Below, one piece after another: positions 16,483 through 24,517 of a DNA stretch of 43,321 nucleotides. The position numbers and the translations under genes were made by a program. The notes under the pieces are model-generated. The model ran no database searches. It saw only the letters and a list, made by a program, of their open reading frames with translations, and was not told where the DNA came from. This stretch comes from Alistipes sp. Marseille-P5061 (GTDB lineage: Bacteria; Bacteroidota; Bacteroidia; Bacteroidales; Rikenellaceae). The stretch's first letter is position 1; each line of letters starts with the position of its first letter. The stretch is from contig NZ_LT985751.1 in NCBI RefSeq assembly GCF_900290115.1, positions 35,959 through 79,279 on the forward strand, given 5' to 3'.

Positions 16483-16490
16483 CAAAGGTA
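16483..16490 (-). promoter_or_regulatory. Bacteroidetes -7 element (TACCTTTG) for mqnA
   Basis: Reads TACCTTTG on the minus strand about 30 bp before the mqnA ATG. It argues for a start at 16452/16449 rather than 16485, because a transcript from here would begin after the longer start. No clear -33 is seen. Confidence 0.5.
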
Positions 16491-16507
16491 AGCAAAAATC
16501 GGAAGTT

Positions 16508-16707
16508 TATTCCACATTTTCGAGAAAATCTTGCCCGACCTCTTGACAAGGGGGGTGTCGGGGTTGTATATTTGCCGTGTAATCCACAGTCGGCCGCCTC
16601 CGTTCGGGAGGTTATCAACATCGCCAATCGGTTGATTCATAGAGTTACGGCCGAAGTTATCAACCCATTTCAACAGCTTTCGACACTTTATCGACACATT
16701 GTCGACA
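16508..16707. other. Candidate replication origin: cluster of DnaA-box-like 9-mers
   Basis: Six 9-mers close to the DnaA box TTATCCACA lie on the plus strand in one orientation: TATTCCACA 16508-16516, TAATCCACA 16580-16588, TTATCAACA 16612-16620, TTATCAACC 16657-16665, TTATCGACA 16688-16696, TTGTCGACA 16699-16707. Each has one or two mismatches. The stretch is visibly less GC-rich than its surroundings. Gene orientation diverges here: 13 of 14 genes to the left are minus and 21 of 23 to the right are plus, as expected at an origin. Against it: no perfect box, no dnaA or other origin-linked gene nearby, and spacers are G-rich to the left and C-rich to the right, the reverse of the usual skew. 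It is an inference. Confidence 0.42.
16543..16574 (+). promoter_or_regulatory. Rightward Bacteroidetes promoter with no gene behind it
   Basis: TTG (16543-16545), 21 bp, then TATATTTG (16567-16574), a good -7. It diverges from the mqnA promoter. No coding sequence follows for 1.7 kb, so it may make a noncoding transcript, transcribe the candidate origin, or be spurious. Confidence 0.5.
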
Positions 16708-17394
16708 CTTCCCTCCCCCTCGGGCGCACCGCCGCTCCGGTTTACAGCCGCGCCGCAGCATTGTTCCATCGGTTCACAGCCGCACCGCTACCCGGTTTCC
16801 CGCTGCACCGCTCACCGCAGCACCGTTTTATTTGCATCGCTCCGCCGTTTTCCCGCCGTGCCACAGCATTGCCGTCCTGCTTTTCGCTGTACCGCTTCTC
16901 TGTTGCACCGAAGCATCTCTGTCTTTTTCCCGCTTTACCGCGGCACCGCTTTACCGCTGCTCCGTTTCATCTCTGTACAGCGGCATTGCTCCACCGGTCT
17001 TCCCTTCGCGGCTCTGCCGCTTCGCCGCTTCGCCGGTTTCGGCCCCTTCTGCTCGAAAACCCTTTCCTGCTCTTTGTTTTTCCTTTTCCGGGATGCCTCT
17101 CCCCCCCCCTTTCCCGGGATGTCTGTCTGCCCGGCGTCGGCTCCGGCCGGCTACCCGGAGGCCTCGGCAACGGAGCCCCCGACGCGGCGGCAGCTCTCCG
17201 CTCCGCACCCGAAATCCCGTTCCACATCTTGGCTCGGGCGATTCCACCCCCGGCGGTCGAATCGCGGCCCCTGCGGCTCAGCCGCACCGGAACGCAGGAT
17301 GGAGGGGCGGGGCGTCGGAGGGGTAAGAGGCGCCGGAGCGGTAGAGGAGAGGAGGAGGACATGAAGGGGGAGGAAAGGGGAAAAGGTGCGGTGG

Positions 17395-17965
17395 GGACCC
17401 TGACGTGGAGGGGTGGGGCGACCCTCCCGGGGAGGAACTCCGGCGGGCCGAGGCTCGGGCGGACCGGACCTTTGACGGGCCGAGCCCCGGATGAGCCGGG
17501 ACCTTGATGGAACGGCCCTTAGGCTGACCGGGGGAGGGTGACCGAACGAACCCTTGACAGGCCGAGACCCGGGCGGGCCGGACCTTGACGGGGTGCGACT
17601 CTCTCGGGGAGGAACTCCGGCGGGCCGAGGCTCGGGCGGGTCGGGACTTGACGGGCCGAGCCCCGGATGAGCCGGGACCTTGACGGAACGGCCCTTTGCT
17701 GACCGGGGGAGGGTGACCGAACGAACCCTCGACGGGCCGAGACCTTGACGGAACAGCCCTTTGGCTGACCGGGGGAGGGACCGAACGAACCCTCGACAGG
17801 CCGAGACTCGGGCGGGTCGGGACTTGACGGGGTGCGACTCTCTCGGGAAGGAACTCCGGCGGGCCGAGGCTCGGACGGACCGGACCCTTGACGGGCCCTT
17901 TGGCTGACCGGAGGGGTTGTCCGAACGAACCCTTGACGGATCGAGACCCGGACGGGCCGGGACCT
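17395..17965. repeat. Modular direct-repeat array with TTGACGG cores
   Basis: A core of the form C(T/C)TGACRGG (with C(T/C)CGAC variants) begins at about 17471, 17503, 17553, 17584, 17647, 17679, 17728, 17744, 17792, 17823, 17887 and 17932. Gaps are 32, 50, 31, 63, 32, 49, 16, 48, 31, 64 and 45, all near multiples of 16. Larger modules repeat every 176 or about 240 bp, for example the block GGGGAGGAACTCCGGCGGGC. No frame across it looks like a protein. It lies about 0.7-1.3 kb right of the DnaA-box-like cluster. Confidence 0.8.
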
Positions 17966-18284
17966 TTACCATTACCATCTTTTTCAGTCCGGCCTTGCCA
18001 TCCCTTCCACTCTTTCACCCTTCCGTTCGGCCGCCCTGCCGCCCACCCGACCGTCCGCCCGCCTAACTGCCCAGGCCGCCTCTTCGGCCGCCCCACCCGT
18101 TCTCCCGCCCCGGGCCCAAACCCCGGCGCCCAACCCCGGGCCCAACCCCGGCGTCCAACCCGGCGTCCAAAGCTCGATGCTCAACCCCCGGCGCCCGACC
18201 CCCCGACCCCCCCCGGGTCCAACCCGGCGCCCTTCCCCGGACCCCATCTGCACCCTATCCCGAAAAACCAACACACCACGCGAT

Positions 18285-19271
18285 ATGATACAGTTTACGC
18301 AACTTCCCGAAAACAATGCGCCGCTCGGCGGCGAACTGCGCTGCATCTTCGAACTCGATGATGTGAGCGGCGAGGCCGAAGACCATCTTCTGCAGCTGCT
18401 CGATGCTCGGACGGGCAACACCCTCGCCACGCGGCGCTATGCCCGCTGCTTCGGCGGGTCGGCCGACATCGCCCCCATGCTCCGCCCGCAGGCCTGCTTC
18501 ACCCCCGCCGCGGGGTCGACCGGATTCTTCGACGACGAGGTCCGGACGGTTCAGATTGTGGTGCGGGCCGACGATGCCCGCTCCGACGCCCTCCTCTTCC
18601 TGCCCGTGGGCGGGGTCTCGGCGCAGGAGGCCGGCAAGGCCGTGGCCCCCGGGCTGCGGACGACGATGCCCCTCTGCCGCCTCATCTCCCCCGTCGAGTG
18701 CGAGGAGCTCACCCTCTTTGCCGAAGAGCCCCTCCGCGTGACGGTGACGGCCCATATGGGGGGCGAGCGGACCGAGAGCAGCAGCTACCTCTCGACGCAC
18801 GGCGGCTGGCAGCTCTTCCGGCTCAACATGAACGACCTGTCCGAAGAGACGGTGCGCGTGACGGTCGAGGCGGGCGAGTGGGGCACGGTGACCTACTCCG
18901 TGGCGCCGGCACCCCACGGAAGCCGCCGTCTGGCGTGGCGCAGCGCGGCGGGCTCCGTCGAGCACTACACCTTCCCCTTCGAGACGGTCGTGGCCAAGCA
19001 GACGGTCAAGGAGCGCGTCTACGGCGCCGCGGGCCACGAGGTGGTGCGTATCACCTCGGAGCGCCTCGTGACGCTCCGCTCGGCCTTCGAGCGGGAGGAG
19101 GTGATGGAGGCGCTCGCCGGCATCGTCTCCTCGTCGCAGGCCTGGCTGCTCTGCGGGGAGGAGTACCTGCCCGTCGACGTGGTCACCAGCGAGGTGGAAA
19201 TCAACCACCACGGCACCTACGACGCGCTCGAGGTTGCGATTCGTCCCACCCGTAAGGAGGTTGCGCTATGA
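18285..19271 (+). CDS. Phage-derived structural protein A (tail-like), first gene of cassette
   Basis: A 328 aa protein, beta-rich with no signal peptide or membrane segment. I do not recognise a named domain; its place before the 790 aa protein in a head/lysis gene set suggests a tail or baseplate-associated protein. The start is ATG 18285, since upstream codons in the same frame are low-complexity Pro/Arg. It ends in an ATGA overlap with the next gene (19268-19271). A purine-rich GTAAGGAGG stands just before that ATG, one of the few Shine-Dalgarno-like sites in the window. No Bacteroidetes-type promoter is visible upstream. Confidence 0.6.
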   Translation: MIQFTQLPENNAPLGGELRCIFELDDVSGEAEDHLLQLLDARTGNTLATRRYARCFGGSADIAPMLRPQACFTPAAGSTGFFDDEVRTVQIVVRADDARSDALLFLPVGGVSAQEAGKAVAPGLRTTMPLCRLISPVECEELTLFAEEPLRVTVTAHMGGERTESSSYLSTHGGWQLFRLNMNDLSEETVRVTVEAGEWGTVTYSVAPAPHGSRRLAWRSAAGSVEHYTFPFETVVAKQTVKERVYGAAGHEVVRITSERLVTLRSAFEREEVMEALAGIVSSSQAWLLCGEEYLPVDVVTSEVEINHHGTYDALEVAIRPTRKEVAL

Positions 19272-21640
19272 GTTCCGAAATCCGTATCGATGACCAGCCC
19301 TGCGACCTGAACGGTACGCCGCAGCTCCGCCCCGGATTCGATGCCGCGGCGCTTGCCGACCCGGCGACCGCCCGCGAGGGCTCCTCCATGGAGCTGCTGC
19401 TGCCCCGCTCGCCGCGCAACGACCGCCTGCTGGGCGACGCCTATGCGCCGCAGGGTACGCGCACCTTCAACCTCACCACGCGCCGCGTCGACATCGAGTG
19501 GAAGGGGGCGCTCCTCTTCAGCGGTACGGCGCGCCTGCTCTCGTGCGGCCCCGAGGGCTACCGCCTCGAGCTGCGCGACGGGGCGCCGCAGTGGGCCCGC
19601 AGCGCCGCGCTGGGAATGCTCCGGACGCTGCCCGTCTCCTTCCGCATGCAGCTCACGCCGGTCGACATCTGCGCCGGATGGAGCGACTCCTCGGCGGTGA
19701 AGTTCTTCCCCGTGGTGCGCGACGACTACCCCAAGCAGAGCTCCGGAACGGGGCTCTATCCCGCCGAGCGGCTCCTCTCGGTGGACGACTACCACCCCTT
19801 CCTGCAGCTGGCCCCGATGGTCGAGGCCATCTTCACCGGGGCGGGCTACACGGTCGAGAGCCGCTTCCTCGAATCGGAGTTCTTCCGCTCGCTCTACATG
19901 AGCGGCGCCTACACCTCGCACGACACCTCGCTCCTGCAGAAGCGCATGGGCTTCTTCGCCCGCCGCCTCAGCACCGCCCGGGCGCAGGCCGACTCCCTGG
20001 GACGGGTCTACGCCGACCCCTACCGCACGCAGTACAGCGTGGGCAACATCGTCGAGACGGCCCAGCCGCAGAGCGTCGACGAGGACGGCGAGCCGCTGGG
20101 CGAGCAGCTCTTCAACAACGGCGGCTGCTTCCGCCAGGAGGATGGCGGCATCGTCTTCCGCCCCCTGAGCGAGGTGACCGTCGGCTTCGAATACTTCCTC
20201 CGCTACACGACCGAGCACCGGATTCTGGACCGCAACCGCCTCACGGGCTTCGATTCGCTCTACCTGGGGACGGGGAGCCGGCTGCAGTTCTCGCTGGCCA
20301 ACCGCTTTGTGGACCGGCGCAACAACCTGAGCCCCAACTACGAGTATCTGGTGGTAGTCTTCGGCCACAAGGAGGGGGCCGAGTACCGGCTCACCTACGT
20401 CACCGGGGGCAAGTCGCAGACCTGGTGCGAATTCTCGGGCCGCACGGCCAAGGTCTCCACCCCTCCGACCGGCTCCTTCTCGAACCCCATGCTCATGCGC
20501 CGGGGTCTGAACGTCTGGATAGAGTACACGCTCGACTGGGCGCTCTACGACGGCTACCTCGAGGAGCGGGGCACCACGACCGTCGAGCTGCGGGTGAGCT
20601 CGACGCCCGTCACCGCTTCGCCCACCTCGCCCGTGCGCTTCGACACAATCTTCTTCCAGGGCGCCGAGCCGGGAATGACCCTCACGCTCGACAAGGAGTG
20701 CTCGATGCGCCCCCTCTTCTCAGGACGTCCCGGCTACGACGAGCTGCTCGAATTCGGCGACGTGGCGCGCCACGAGGTGCGGCAGATGGAGCTGCTGCAG
20801 GCCGTCGGACACCTCTTCAACCTGCGCTTCTTCACCGAGGAGCCCTCGCGGCGGGTCTGGATTGAACCGGCCGACGACTTCTACGGCGCGGGGCCCGATG
20901 CCGACTGGCGCTCGCGGACCGACTTCTCGGAGCCGGTCGAGTTCGAGGAGCTCTCGCCCGGATTCCACGAGCGGCGCACGTGGTGCTACGCCGCCGCCGA
21001 GGGGGCCGTGGCCCGAGCCGACGAGGAGTCGGGCGAGGAGTTCGGCGCCTGGAGCTACGAGATGACCAGCCGGGCCACGAAGATGGGTGAGGAGCGGCTG
21101 CGCAACCCCCTCTTTGCACCGGTCTTCAGCGTGAAGGGTTACTACGCCAATGCCGCCTCGGCCTCGCTGCTCCAGGTGGGCGACCGCGACGCCGAGGTGC
21201 CCGACGGCAACATCGCCCCCACGGTGGTGCGCTACTGCGGCCTCCACTCGCTGCCCGAGGGCGAGCGGTGGGGATTCCCCTACGAGCAGGCCGAGTACCC
21301 GCTGGCGGCCTTCAACCATGCGGGCGATGACGAGACGGAGCCCTTCACGCTCACCTTCGGCGACCTGGAGGGGGCCGAGGGGCTGCGCAGCCGCTACCTC
21401 GCCCAGAGCGAAATCGAGGACCTCCGCCAGCGCATCACCCTCACGCTGAGGCTCGAACCCCACGAATATGCGGCGTTGTTCACCCCCGGGACGGGGATGC
21501 CCGACATCCGCTCGCGCTTCCGCCTGGATACGGGCGCGGGCGAGGTGGTCGCCATCCTCGAGGCCGTCGAGCGCTACGACCCCGAGCGGTCGTCGGCCCG
21601 CTGCCGCTTCATCCGTCTGATGGAGGACGGCCTGCGATGA
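19268..21640 (+). CDS. Phage-derived structural protein B (large tail-like protein)
   Basis: A 790 aa protein without signal peptide or membrane segment. Segments such as MVEAIFTGAGYTVESRFLES and FFRSLYMSGAYTSHD resemble, from memory, proteins near the end of tail modules in Bacteroidales prophages; no named domain is certain. The N-terminal part (about 1-130) and the central beta-rich part (about 280-480) look like separate domains. EYAALFTPGTGMPDIRSRFR near the end resembles phage structural proteins. Coupled by ATGA overlaps to both neighbours. It is the largest gene in the cassette, so an intact frame of this length argues that it is maintained. Confidence 0.6.
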   Translation: MSSEIRIDDQPCDLNGTPQLRPGFDAAALADPATAREGSSMELLLPRSPRNDRLLGDAYAPQGTRTFNLTTRRVDIEWKGALLFSGTARLLSCGPEGYRLELRDGAPQWARSAALGMLRTLPVSFRMQLTPVDICAGWSDSSAVKFFPVVRDDYPKQSSGTGLYPAERLLSVDDYHPFLQLAPMVEAIFTGAGYTVESRFLESEFFRSLYMSGAYTSHDTSLLQKRMGFFARRLSTARAQADSLGRVYADPYRTQYSVGNIVETAQPQSVDEDGEPLGEQLFNNGGCFRQEDGGIVFRPLSEVTVGFEYFLRYTTEHRILDRNRLTGFDSLYLGTGSRLQFSLANRFVDRRNNLSPNYEYLVVVFGHKEGAEYRLTYVTGGKSQTWCEFSGRTAKVSTPPTGSFSNPMLMRRGLNVWIEYTLDWALYDGYLEERGTTTVELRVSSTPVTASPTSPVRFDTIFFQGAEPGMTLTLDKECSMRPLFSGRPGYDELLEFGDVARHEVRQMELLQAVGHLFNLRFFTEEPSRRVWIEPADDFYGAGPDADWRSRTDFSEPVEFEELSPGFHERRTWCYAAAEGAVARADEESGEEFGAWSYEMTSRATKMGEERLRNPLFAPVFSVKGYYANAASASLLQVGDRDAEVPDGNIAPTVVRYCGLHSLPEGERWGFPYEQAEYPLAAFNHAGDDETEPFTLTFGDLEGAEGLRSRYLAQSEIEDLRQRITLTLRLEPHEYAALFTPGTGMPDIRSRFRLDTGAGEVVAILEAVERYDPERSSARCRFIRLMEDGLR

Positions 21641-21921
21641 GCGGTGAGGAACGGCTGGTGGGGATGCTCGCCCGGGAGCTCCGCGGACGGAGCCCCGAGG
21701 AGGCGGCGCGGCGTCTGCTTGCGCGGGGGCTGGTCGCCCGCGGGGCCTGCGAGCGGTGGCTGCTCCGCGAAGAGGTCGAGCGGCGCATCGCCGCGGGTGC
21801 GGGGTGCTGCGAGGCGATGGAGGCCGTGGCCGTGGAGCTCGCCTGCTCCTATGGAAAGGTACGCAACTGTTATTATCAAACTTTCAAAAGTAACCATGAT
21901 GAAATCGGAAATTCGGATTAG
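21637..21921 (+). CDS. Small HTH-like protein between tail-like and head genes
   Basis: A 94 aa basic, helical protein. The C-terminal half (EAMEAVAVELACSYGKVRNC, then YYQTFK) looks like a helix-turn-helix. By size and position it could be a regulator, a terminase small-subunit-like DNA binder, or neither; I cannot decide. It overlaps the tail-like gene by ATGA (21637-21640) and the protease gene by 26 bp (21896-21921), so translation is probably coupled. Confidence 0.55.
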   Translation: MSGEERLVGMLARELRGRSPEEAARRLLARGLVARGACERWLLREEVERRIAAGAGCCEAMEAVAVELACSYGKVRNCYYQTFKSNHDEIGNSD

Positions 21922-23194
21922 AAACAGCGCCGACGTCTGCTACATCGACATCGAAGGCAACATCGGCGTGCCGGAGGAGTGGCAGTTCGACGACCCCGGA
22001 GCGCGGGTGGCCACCTACGAGCGGTTCCGGGCCGCCGCGGCGCGCATCGCCGCGCTGGAGGCTGCCGAGGTGGTGGTCTCGATTCGCTCGACGGGCGGCG
22101 ACGTGAACGACGCGCTGCTGATTTACGACGCGCTGCGCACCCTGCCGGGACGCATCACCACCCGCTGCTACGGCTACACGGCCTCGGCCGCGACGCTCAT
22201 TGCGCAGGCCGCCTCCGAGGGGCGGCGCGAGATTGCCGCCGGGGCGCTCTACCTGATTCACAACTCGGAGTGCTCGGTCGAGGGCAACGTCGCCGAGCTT
22301 GAGGCCCGCATCGGGCTGCTGCGCAAGACCGACGAGCGGCTGGCCGAAATCTATGCCGTCCGTTCGGGCCGTCCGGCTGCCGAATTTGCGGCGCTGATGG
22401 CCGAGAACAACGGCTCGGGACGCTGGCTCTCGCCCGAGGAGGCGGTGGAGGCGGGGCTGGCCGACCGCGTCATCGGCGCCGAGGTAGGCAACCCCTCGGA
22501 GGGGAGTGCCGCCGGGGGTGAGGAGCTCTACGGCTTCGACGGCTCCGACGGCTCCGACGGTCCCGACGGCGCTGACGGCTCCGGCTCGGATGCGGCTGCG
22601 GGCTCGGCCGTGGCTGCTGCGGGCGGTGAAGCCTTCGGCGGCGGGCCGCGGCGGAGCGGACTGCCCGAGGGACTGGTCCGCTGGGTGCGGCAGACGCTCC
22701 GCAGCTGGCGGGAGCGCCTCACGACGGAGCATCGCACGGCTGCGGCAAAGGCCGCGCCGCAACACTCCGCATCGCAGCATCCGGCGCCGGGCGGTCCGGC
22801 GGAGCAGCACCCCGCGCCGGGCGGCTCTGCTGAGCCGGTTCTGCCCGAGGCCTCGGCCGCAGCACCCGCATCGGAGGCGGCACCCGGAGCAGGAGGCTCT
22901 GCGGCGCTCTTCCCGTCGGAGGCGGCGCCCGCTTCGGAGGGTACTGCCGCAGCCCCCGCGCCGGAGGGTCCTGTTGCAACCCCTACGTCGGCAGTTCCTG
23001 TGTCGGCGGCGGTGCAGCCCTCGGAGCGCATTCCGCAGTCGATGCGGCGCTCGGTGCTGGCGCTGCGGGAGGCGCAGCTGCGCGTCGAGCTCACGCGGGT
23101 GCGTCCCGTCGAGGACCCCTCGTGCCGCGAGCGGCTCCATACGGCCAACGAGCGGGCCTATGCCGAGGATGCCCGTTCGTTCGCCAAGAGCTGA
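21896..23194 (+). CDS. ClpP-type phage head maturation protease with scaffold-like tail
   Basis: A 432 aa protein. Residues 1-195 form a ClpP-like serine peptidase as used for phage prohead maturation: oxyanion loop SIRSTGGDV (62-70), nucleophile Ser97 in GYTASAATLIAQAA, His122 in LIHNSEC, and Asp190 in LSPEEAVEAGLADRVI. The Ser-His spacing of 25 matches ClpP. Residues 200-240 are a Gly/Ser/Asp linker, and 270-390 are a long Ala/Pro/Gly/Ser-rich disordered stretch. The last 45 residues are helical, ending AYAEDARSFAKS. This is the layout of a protease-scaffold fusion, where the tail templates capsid assembly and is then cleaved. ATG 21896 or the adjacent 21899 both fit. Confidence 0.85.
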   Translation: MMKSEIRIRNSADVCYIDIEGNIGVPEEWQFDDPGARVATYERFRAAAARIAALEAAEVVVSIRSTGGDVNDALLIYDALRTLPGRITTRCYGYTASAATLIAQAASEGRREIAAGALYLIHNSECSVEGNVAELEARIGLLRKTDERLAEIYAVRSGRPAAEFAALMAENNGSGRWLSPEEAVEAGLADRVIGAEVGNPSEGSAAGGEELYGFDGSDGSDGPDGADGSGSDAAAGSAVAAAGGEAFGGGPRRSGLPEGLVRWVRQTLRSWRERLTTEHRTAAAKAAPQHSASQHPAPGGPAEQHPAPGGSAEPVLPEASAAAPASEAAPGAGGSAALFPSEAAPASEGTAAAPAPEGPVATPTSAVPVSAAVQPSERIPQSMRRSVLALREAQLRVELTRVRPVEDPSCRERLHTANERAYAEDARSFAKS

Positions 23195-23450
23195 CCCCTT
23201 GCGGGCGGGAGCGTCGGGTCGTACCCCTCTGCCGGCCCGGCGGCCCCCCCCCTCCCGGCCGCTCCGGCGGAGGCCCGGGGTCCCTTCCGCCGGCCGGAGA
23301 CCTTCCTCCGACGCCCCCCTTCTCTTCCGTCAACTTTCCCCTCTCTGAACTGAAAAAAGGCGACTCCGGGATGCCGCCTACCGCGGAGCGCGGCCCCCGA
23401 AGCACCTCACGAACAATCAACCCTTTAACCATCTAAAAACACAGTTTGCC
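23195..23450. other. 256 bp spacer between protease and capsid genes
   Basis: The only large gap inside the cassette. It starts C-rich with an uninterrupted C run (near 23248) and ends in a lower-GC leader just before the capsid ATG. No standard promoter was found. A separate strong start for capsid expression would make sense but is not shown. Confidence 0.5.
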
Positions 23451-24440
23451 ATGAGTTTTCTCGAAAACCCCAAGCAGTACACGGGCCAGGAGCTCGAAAC
23501 CATCTTCTTCCGTCCGATGCTGAGCGGCCCTTCGGCCCAGGAGCTGGGCGTGCGCATCCTCTACAACATGCCGGTGCCGACGACCGTCCAGTTGTGGGAC
23601 GGCCGCCGCGACATCCTCCAGAAGTACACGGCCGCCGGCTGGAGCGGCGGCGAGACGGCCCACCGCTACCAGAAGACCATCCAGCTCAGCCGCGTGAAGG
23701 CCGAACTGGGCTTCTCGGCCGCCGACTACTTCGCGCAGGTCTACGAGCTGATTGCCGCCCGCGCCGACGTCAACATGGAAGACCTGACGGGCACCGAGCT
23801 CGAGCAGGCCGAGACGACGCTCTTCAAGCAGGCCGTGGCCGAGGGCATCCGCGCGACGATGTGGATGGGTGACTCGGCCGGCGAGGCGGGGCTCAACACC
23901 TTCGACGGCTTCCTCAAGGCGCTCACCGCCTTCGCCGCAAGCGAGGAGGAGGAGGACATCCACACCTTCTCCTACACCTCCTCCGAGCTGGCTGCGCCCG
24001 AAGATGCCGTCGAGCTCTTCGACCGCCTGTGGAACGAAGCCGACTGCCGCTTGCAGGACCTCAAGGCCGAGGGGCAGCTCGCCTTCTTCGCCACGTCGGA
24101 CATCTGCCACCTCTACGAGAAGTACCTCGACTCGAAGGGCGCCGACGCCTCCTACATCGACACGGTCAACGGCCGCCGCACGCTCGCCTACCACGGCATT
24201 CCTGTGGTCGACGTCCGCCTGGGTGCCTACCTCGCCGACTCGACCTATCCCAAGTCGTTCTGCCTGCTGACCGACCGCCGCAACCTGGTGCTGGCGGTCA
24301 ACACGGCCGACTTCCCCGGCACCGAAATCCGCATGTGGTACAACCCCGACCTGATGGAGAACCGCCAGCGCGCCACCTTCATGGCCGGATGCGACATCCT
24401 CGACGAGACGATGCTCTCCTACGCCTGGCAGCAGGCCTGA
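23451..24440 (+). CDS. Phage major capsid protein
   Basis: A 329 aa soluble acidic protein directly after the head protease and before the portal. Segments EGIRATMWMGDSAGE plus NTFDGFLKAL, the central ATSDICHLYEKYLDS, and the C-terminal TVNGRRTLAYHGIPVVDV resemble major capsid proteins of Bacteroidales tailed phages. In the presumed HK97-fold family these give the A-domain and P-domain elements. Length fits. The N-terminus MSFLENPKQYTGQELETIF has no long delta-domain, which fits with scaffolding being supplied by the protease tail. No frameshift or stop is seen. It could in principle be an encapsulin-like shell, but the adjacent portal argues for a phage capsid. Confidence 0.8.
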   Translation: MSFLENPKQYTGQELETIFFRPMLSGPSAQELGVRILYNMPVPTTVQLWDGRRDILQKYTAAGWSGGETAHRYQKTIQLSRVKAELGFSAADYFAQVYELIAARADVNMEDLTGTELEQAETTLFKQAVAEGIRATMWMGDSAGEAGLNTFDGFLKALTAFAASEEEEDIHTFSYTSSELAAPEDAVELFDRLWNEADCRLQDLKAEGQLAFFATSDICHLYEKYLDSKGADASYIDTVNGRRTLAYHGIPVVDVRLGAYLADSTYPKSFCLLTDRRNLVLAVNTADFPGTEIRMWYNPDLMENRQRATFMAGCDILDETMLSYAWQQA

Positions 24441-24517
24441 CCAACCGCGGCCGACGGCGGGGGCCCTCCCCTCGGGGGGCGCCCCGCCGCCTCCGCACAA
24501 CGACTGAACATTGAACC

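Larger units (their letters stand above)
16453..18284. other. 1.8 kb gene-free region at the orientation switch
   Basis: The longest gene-free stretch in the window. It runs from the mqnA promoter through the DnaA-box-like cluster (16508-16707), a rightward promoter (16543-16574) and a C- and T-rich tract with recurring GCACCGCT motifs (16720-17100). A modular repeat array (17395-17965) follows, then a C-rich tract with repeats of the type CCAACCCCGGCG (18100-18240). Long frames in several phases translate to low-complexity Arg/Pro/Ser or Cys/His/Arg protein and are rejected. Confidence 0.7.

Noticed and set aside
16455..17507. Long plus-strand open frame (about 350 codons) through the candidate origin and repeat region
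   Set aside because: Translation is Arg/Pro/Ser/Cys/His-rich low complexity, without a family resemblance, and several other frames are equally open there.
17151..18096. Overlapping minus-strand frames rich in Arg, Pro and Ser across the repeat array
   Set aside because: Repeat-driven frames; unit lengths of 176 and 240 bp shift frame and no start signal or homology is seen.
23451..24440. An encapsulin nanocompartment instead of a phage capsid
   Set aside because: A portal, a head protease with a scaffold-like tail and a holin adjoin it; encapsulins do not come with those.
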